This document shows, in pieces, positions 58,843 to 64,000 of a stretch of 64,000 nucleotides of DNA. The DNA comes from Haliclona indistincta (lineage: Eukaryota > Porifera > Demospongiae > Haplosclerida > Chalinidae), in contig OZ024791.1 in the NCBI GenBank assembly GCA_964017065.1, positions 6,066,547 to 6,130,546 of the forward strand, read 5' to 3'. The notes under the pieces are model-generated. The model made no database searches, was not told the DNA's origin, and saw nothing but the letters and a program-made list of their open reading frames with translations. Position numbers and translations under genes: made by a program. The stretch's first letter is position 1; each line of letters opens with the position of its first letter.

Positions 58843-59216
58843 GGCGATGCGAGGCGACCCTGCTCGCCTCTGTCCAACAAGCCTCACTCCACAGGGAGGC
58901 TATGATGCTACACACACCACAGAGCTAGCTATAACCAGCTGTGCAATGAGTGTGATATCTTCAGATCTTCCCTTTGTATCCTCTTCCCTCTATATCCTGC
59001 TCTTTGTAGACCGATCAGAAGGCTATGTCACAATCCAATGCTCAGTACCAGACAACAGTTCAAATTAGCATTTTTCCACAAGCTAGAAGCTCAGTAGTAA
59101 CGACCACTTCGCTCACTTTCATCGTTTCTCAGATTGTACCAGTATCGTCTGCTGACTGTTCTGTAAACAAGTCTGTCGTAACGTTTGATATCAACAAGTT
59201 ATTAAAAACATCATAG
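58843..59216 (+). other. Unassigned stretch after the TRAPPC11 fragment
   Basis: Two overlapping open frames (58838-59068 and 59025-59216) encode Ser/Thr/Val-rich sequence such as YILLFVDRSEGYVTIQCSVP, not recognised. They may be remnants of the same decayed insert or a small gene. No start context or splice pattern supports either. Confidence 0.25.
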
Positions 59217-59299
59217 AGATCATTTATACAGCTGTTATTATTGTTAATAAAGAACTAACTAAAGCACACAAAACAAACAACTAAATAAAAGAAATAAAA

Positions 59300-59402
59300 T
59301 AATGTGATAGATAGAACTAGTGATACAGAAATATAAAAACTGATACAAACTATACTATACTTTTTCAAGCAACCTAATTAAGTGCTCTAATATCTGTGAA
59401 TA
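59300..59402. repeat. Duplicated 3'-flank sequence, copy 2
   Basis: Second copy of the 57189-57292 sequence, beyond the 3' end of the aerolysin-like gene. Same orientation, with small indels. Confidence 0.85.
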
Positions 59403-59479
59403 TACAAAAGGAACCAACTTATCACACTAAGTACAGGCTAGTGAAATAAAAATTAGATCAACCTCCTAATTGACAACAA

Positions 59480-60310
59480 CTAGATCATTGAAAGAGGAGT
59501 TGCTTCCTTGACTACCTCCATTCGATCGGCAACCCACCCCAATGTTCCTTTCTGAGTAAAGTAAACAAAATTTTCTTTGGGGTCGTTTCTAAAATTGGGC
59601 ATCTTTTTCAGAAGCTGGGCAGCTTTGAGTCTAGACCGTCGCGAGCACAGACCACAGCAGCAATGATAACGGACCACAACACTGACATTTTTTTGGACTC
59701 TATACTCCATTGTGTAATTTAGCCTGTATCGAACCCTGTATGAGGTCATTTTCACAGTGACTTTATGACCTGCAGGTATCTCAACTGTCTCTTCATGGTG
59801 TGACTCTTGTCCAACTGTAGCTGTCTTTGTAGTTGAATCTTTTTTCAATTTTTCACTAAACTTTTTAAAGCTAGCATTCAAACCACCGGATAAGCCAACA
59901 CCAACCTGTGGCAAACCAAACTGAGCACCTACATTTGCTCCTCCACCCCATTCTAGACCGCTAGTAGTCTGCTGCTCATAGCTGTAAGCTTCACTGTTCT
60001 CTGATTTCTTCACAATTGTAACTTTCGTTTCATCCTCTTTTTGACCACCATGATTTGTGTAGTATTTTTCATTGATATCCACTAAGAGTTTACTAACTTC
60101 TGTAGGCCGATCCTCAGTCCTTTTATTGTCAATTGTAGCACTCTTGCCAAGAATTTTCTCAAAATCTTCTCTTGCTTCATCATAGTTGGAACCTGGAATA
60201 CATGTTGCTCCCATGTGCTTTTCAGCCAGAGCAGAAGACACTAATTTTTCAAAAGAATAAACAACATCTGGCTTGCTAGTTGATGGTGATTTACGTTTCG
60301 TTTCAGCCAT
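59480..60310 (-). CDS. Intronless aerolysin-like (ETX/MTX2-type) pore-forming domain protein
   Basis: Single open frame of 276 residues starting at ATG 60310, with no intron in an otherwise intron-rich region. No signal peptide, so likely cytosolic or released without the ER. Residues about 1-110 are a charged, unrecognised N-terminal domain. From about 115 the pattern is that of the aerolysin/ETX-MTX2 beta-pore module: a Ser/Thr-containing strand (YSYEQQTTSGLEW), a glycine-rich alternating segment (about 125-150, including FGLPQVGVGLSGG) in the position of the amphipathic insertion hairpin, a Thr-rich return strand, then EIPAGHKVTVKMTSYRVRY, resembling the family's VPPG-KV-V motif. A Cys cluster (CCCGLC) follows. 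Animal members of this superfamily serve defence or endolysosomal roles. The assignment is by pattern only; no activity is shown. Confidence 0.55.
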   Translation of the reverse strand: MAETKRKSPSTSKPDVVYSFEKLVSSALAEKHMGATCIPGSNYDEAREDFEKILGKSATIDNKRTEDRPTEVSKLLVDINEKYYTNHGGQKEDETKVTIVKKSENSEAYSYEQQTTSGLEWGGGANVGAQFGLPQVGVGLSGGLNASFKKFSEKLKKDSTTKTATVGQESHHEETVEIPAGHKVTVKMTSYRVRYRLNYTMEYRVQKNVSVVVRYHCCCGLCSRRSRLKAAQLLKKMPNFRNDPKENFVYFTQKGTLGWVADRMEVVKEATPLSMI

Positions 60311-60504
60311 TTCGCCTTTTTTAGTACTAAACTGTAACTTTTAGTTGTTATTCTTGTATTTTAATACCACTTTTAGCCATAATCATTGCTGTGTTTACTT
60401 TAAGTTCATTCATACTGGGCGTGTCTCGCAATAATCATAATACTCTATAGAGATTGAATTACCATATAATCTTACGTTAGTCACTATAATAGTTCTCATG
60501 AAGT

Positions 60505-61348
60505 TCAGTCCTGAGGTAGAATGCCAATCTTCCTCTCCTCTATAACAAACAGATCATTGAGGGAAGTATGTCCCCTATGTTCAGTCTCTTCTTGAATACA
60601 GCAACGTAGCAGAGTGTATGCACCGGCACCTTTCCTGGGAAGAATTTCTGTGTAAAAAGTTAGAGAGCTGCTACCAGTTTCGTTGTTCAATTTCTGGCAC
60701 TCATCATGGGTAATTAGCTCTTTCTGTACTAGTAGCGAACTGATGCACTTAATGTGTGTTTGTTTCGTAAACACGTTGAAATGTGTACGAACTATGCGCT
60801 TGTACACTTCTTCTATAGTTGCTGCTGCTGCAGAGGTTGTGAAACAGAATAACAAAATGAAACACTAATACCATGTTGATGATGGAGTACTTCTTTGTTT
60901 TCGATTCCAAGATTTCTGTAACAAAGTTATTCACTAAACTTAGGGAATAGTCCCTTAATTCAAAAAACATGCATAGCTCTATACCAGCACTACCGATGTT
61001 ACACTCATTCTATTGTACCTTGGCAAATAGCACTCAGGGGTAGTCGCTAAGGGCGTTGTGTACAAACTACTGTCCTATAATAATTATGATGATGATCAAT
61101 TATAACAAGCGACAGAAGTTTACTTACTGTGCTGGTTGTGCTTTGTTGATGCTGAAAGAATTGACTCCTGCTGGCATTAGAACTGTCCAAGGATGACTCC
61201 AGTGAAGGACTACAAGAAGGATAGCCACTACTCATGCTGCTGCTGTATGGAGCAGCGTCACTATTAGCCCTTCTTTCCAGACGACTTGGACGAATAGGAG
61301 TGGAAGTGTTTGGCATTGAAGGAAAACGACGTACATGTGGATGCTCAG

Positions 61349-61386
<38 letters not shown>

Positions 61387-63706
61387 AAGTGATAAATCTG
61401 ATTTTGTTACATGAAAAAATTGGACTAACATTGAAGATATTAGCAGACTGATGGTTTGCCCCACGAGGCCCATCTGTCTCAGCGTGATAAGATAAGTTAT
61501 TTCGATGTCCATTTCCACTGTGTTCCTTGTCTATATCTAAGTCGTATTCCTGCTTTTTAAAACCAACCCATATTGGAGCTGCTTGGTGAACAAACCGGTG
61601 CTGTATATATTCCTGTAATTCTATATAAAAGTTCAGTGCAAAAGTTTGTCAATTTTTGAAAAGGTTCAGCTAACCTCGTTTGTCCTTTTCAGAAGCTTCT
61701 AACTTCATTTCAAGAAATGCAATTCTTCGATTCTGCTCTAAAATCTTTTCAAGAAGGACCTCTGTGGATTCCCCTACAGATTGTGGTTTCTGTTGTTGCA
61801 TTGCCTCTCTCTCCACATCATACAGTCGTGCCTTTTCCTTTAGCTCTAAAATAGTCGATCTCATTTCCCTACGTTCTTCGTCTCGTGTGACTTGCTGAGT
61901 TTCAAAGACAGACAGCTTGTGAAACTGAGTTGCTGCAATAGAGCATGTCACACAGTATCTGCACTAATTCCAGTAGCTTACTGAGACAAGCGGCCATCAT
62001 TTCTCCAAAACACTTCTGCACGCAAACATTTCTAGGATAAAGACCCTGACACCTCTGAAATGTTGGAAACAACTGGTGGTGCATTATTGGATCAGTGATT
62101 AGACCTAAATGGATGAGCAATTGCACAGGTGGTTACACAGGCAGTTAATAAAACCACTGATATTTAGGCTACATGTAATTATGCAGAAAAGCTATACCAT
62201 TAAGAGAGAGCAGATTACTCCAACATTTGAACCACATTTCTACAATTTCTTCTTTATTCTGATCAGGTAGAATACTGAATGCCAACAGTTGACACAAATT
62301 ACTGAAGGCCTTCTGTATGTCTTCAGCAGTGAGACAGCTGCACCATTCCTTCACTCCATCCACTGTGGCAGTGACAACTCCAGGATCGAACTTCTTGTCT
62401 GCAAATAAACAAGAACCCATTGAGATGAGCCAAACAAGTAAAACACACTAGTTCACACATCGCTCACAGACATGACATGAAGAACAGGTACTCACATAAC
62501 TTGCTCAGCGCTTGCAGCAGCAGCAATGATGCCTGTCTGATTCCACTGTCATCGTAGAAAGACTCCGACTGAGCAAAGAGGAGATGCTCACTGGCAAGAT
62601 AATGGGTTATCTGAAGCAGGTCAGTCAGTTCCAATGACGCACAACCAAAGTTATCTTAAAGGCGAAGATATGGAATTTCCTGTTTACCTGTAGTATAGGT
62701 ACTGTATAACATACCAAGGAATAAACTGATGTTTTCATAATATCGAGGAGAGCAGATGTTGTTCTGTACGGCTAGGTTCAGTAGAGACAGTTTAGGAATA
62801 TGATCACGTGGAGCACCTGATTGAGAAGAAAAGTTACATGTATACAGCTGTAGTTAGCACTCATAACTTACCGCACAGTGAAAGACAAAGATTGCATTGA
62901 AGTAACTCAAGTATATGACCCACAGATACGCCATATTGCACTGCCTGTGTCTCCAGGTACACGTGCATCCCCAGTAGCCATGGTTTCCCAGTGTTGGGCT
63001 CACAATAAATGATCGGTGCTCCAGGGAAAGGGAGAACGGCACTATTCGGTGAATAATCGAACATGGAGTAGTATTTGTGGTACCAGTTCAAGTTAGAAGA
63101 CAAGAGAGTTGATTCGTCTGCAGGAGGCTTGTTGATCTGAAATGGGCTGGAAAACACAGTGGTTTTGTTGCGATGGTATACAATGACAGGCGGTCCACCG
63201 TGAAGAACTTCCTGAGCTGCTTTCACTGGCATGATATCATCTCCAGTAAACATTACCATGCTCCCAATCTCTGCAAGTACCTCCTGTGATAGATCTTTCC
63301 CAAGAAGAATAACTGAACAGCCGCCACGCATTGGGCATGTACTCACTGGATGATCCTTTCGTTTATCCCACAGACAGCCATCATCCGGCCCGCAGCAAGT
63401 TACCACTCGCAGCTGACCTTGGTCTACATAGTCATTTAGTGGAAATTCTTTCTTTCTTTCACAGAAACCAATGACCCAGTTTCTAGCACTGGATAGTGAC
63501 GGGACGAGTTGGTGAGATGTGAGGACAACCAGTTGCCGTTCATGGCTGTCTAAAGTGTTGCTATCCAGTTGAAGCAATATGCCTTGACCGCCCACCGATC
63601 GATTTCCAGCACTAGCGTTTGTGCTACGGAAGTAACAGCAAGCTATTCGGCTGCTGTCGAAGAACTGACGCTCACAGCAACGCGAGGGACAAGGAGCACC
63701 TTCCAT
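60505..63706 (-). CDS. Multidomain protein: protease-like N-terminus, helical middle, coiled coil, C-terminal CARD
   Basis: Start ATG 63706 (MEGAPCPSRCCERQF). Exon 1 (to about 62872) has features of a trypsin-like fold: GGQGILLQLDSN, QLVVLTSHQLVPSLSSARNW (position of the catalytic His) and PFPGAPIIYCEPNTGKPWLL then GMH, where active enzymes have GxSGGP; the Ser is absent, so it is probably inactive. The next exons are alpha-helical, ARM-like (SEHLLFAQSESFYDDSGIRQ, WCSCLTAEDIQKAFSNLCQL). A coiled coil follows (about 61680-61930), then polyQ, a Ser-rich linker (SSSMSSGYPSCSPSLESSL) and short exons (DSSLYTTPLATTPECYLP; NLGIENKEVLHHQHG). The last exon is a CARD: EEVYKRIVRTHFNVFTKQ, CISSLLVQKELITHDECQKL, GAYTLLRCCIQEETEHRGH. 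Phases join across the last four exons. I know no named family with this layout. Confidence 0.65.
61350..61382 (-). repeat. (CAG)n polyglutamine tract at a 3' splice site
   Basis: Ten or eleven CAG units on the coding strand, beginning exactly at the acceptor (TTAATACAG then CAGCAG...). Confidence 0.9.
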
Positions 63707-63792
63707 TTTAGCTCACGCGGAGAAGGAGTGGTCGCGATAATCGTATCGTATTACTACAACTCCTCAGTCATGCATTATCGAGTACATGCAAA
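63707..63792. promoter_or_regulatory. Short divergent promoter at right end
   Basis: Only about 86 bp between the start codons of the CARD protein (minus) and the next gene (plus). No TATA box. Shared promoter inferred. Confidence 0.35.
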
Positions 63793-64000
63793 ATGATGAA
63801 TAATTCTGTTCCAGTAATTAGCGACACTACCAGGGAAGAACAAGGTGACCTAGTAGTTTGCTCTGATTATAACTTTTGCGCCTGATTTAGATTTCAAAAG
63901 CTCCAATACACTTCGAGGACATGTGCAGTATTCAACATGCAGTGGGACCTGCATGAAATCTTTTTATGACATTCTTGCTCCTTCGATTTTGACAGTAAGG
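63793..64000 (+). CDS. Start of an unidentified gene (partial)
   Basis: ATG at 63793 (or 63796) opens MMNNSVPVISDTTREEQ, followed by a GT donor at about 63846 and an AG acceptor at about 63890, then DFKSSNTLRGHVQYSTCSGT and CMKSFYDILAPSILT before a GTAAGG donor at the window edge. Phases agree. The translated part is too short to assign. Confidence 0.45.

Overview
The window is metazoan nuclear DNA, most likely from a demosponge. Amphimedon queenslandica or a relative is my best guess; this is an inference, because no ribosomal or mitochondrial marker is present. It contains about 22 recognisable genes, nearly all split by many short introns (50-150 nt), with 50-500 bp between genes. The set is animal in character (HNF1 homeobox factor, short-chain collagen, CARD proteins, rabaptin, VKOR, NCLX). 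Many predicted proteins are simpler or rearranged relative to the bilaterian family.

Layout, left to right: beta-adaptin (-, runs off the left edge); DapA-family aldolase (+); a small secreted basic Cys-rich peptide with its own TATA box (+); KDM2-type JmjC/CXXC demethylase (-); MRPS23 (+), with a 2 kb intron holding a 131-bp tandem array and an opposite-strand ORF; rabaptin (-); a Cys-His-Asp peptidase-like protein (+); short-chain collagen with a reading-frame break (-); DHX36 (-); CENP-A (+); AMACR with a C-terminal SKL (-); TMEM134 (+); VKORC1 (-); HNF1 (+) with a MITE in an intron; NCLX/SLC8B1 (-); GPATCH3 (+); a Tudor-PHD-MYND protein (-); a 2.2 kb gene-poor stretch; POLR3A (-); INO80E (+); phospholipid scramblase (+). 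The right end is an accessory-looking locus: a coiled-coil/CARD protein (-), a decayed TRAPPC11 fragment (+), an intronless aerolysin-like protein (-), a multidomain protein with a protease-like N-terminus and a C-terminal CARD (-), and the start of an unidentified gene (+).

Organisation: the genes alternate strand almost perfectly. At least ten neighbouring pairs are head to head with about 90-320 bp between start codons, so shared bidirectional promoters are probably the norm here. The only clear TATA boxes sit before the secreted peptide and the collagen, which are the two products expected to be cell-type specific.

Most interesting: (1) the CARD / aerolysin-like / CARD-pseudoprotease neighbourhood at 57.2-63.7 kb, with traces of local duplication, as a candidate innate-immune or cell-death module; (2) two AT-AC (U12-type) introns, in POLR3A and NCLX; (3) long microsatellites lying against or near four 3' splice sites; (4) the Tudor-PHD-MYND architecture; (5) the collagen frame break; (6) the basic Cys-rich secreted peptide; (7) two non-autonomous DNA transposons.
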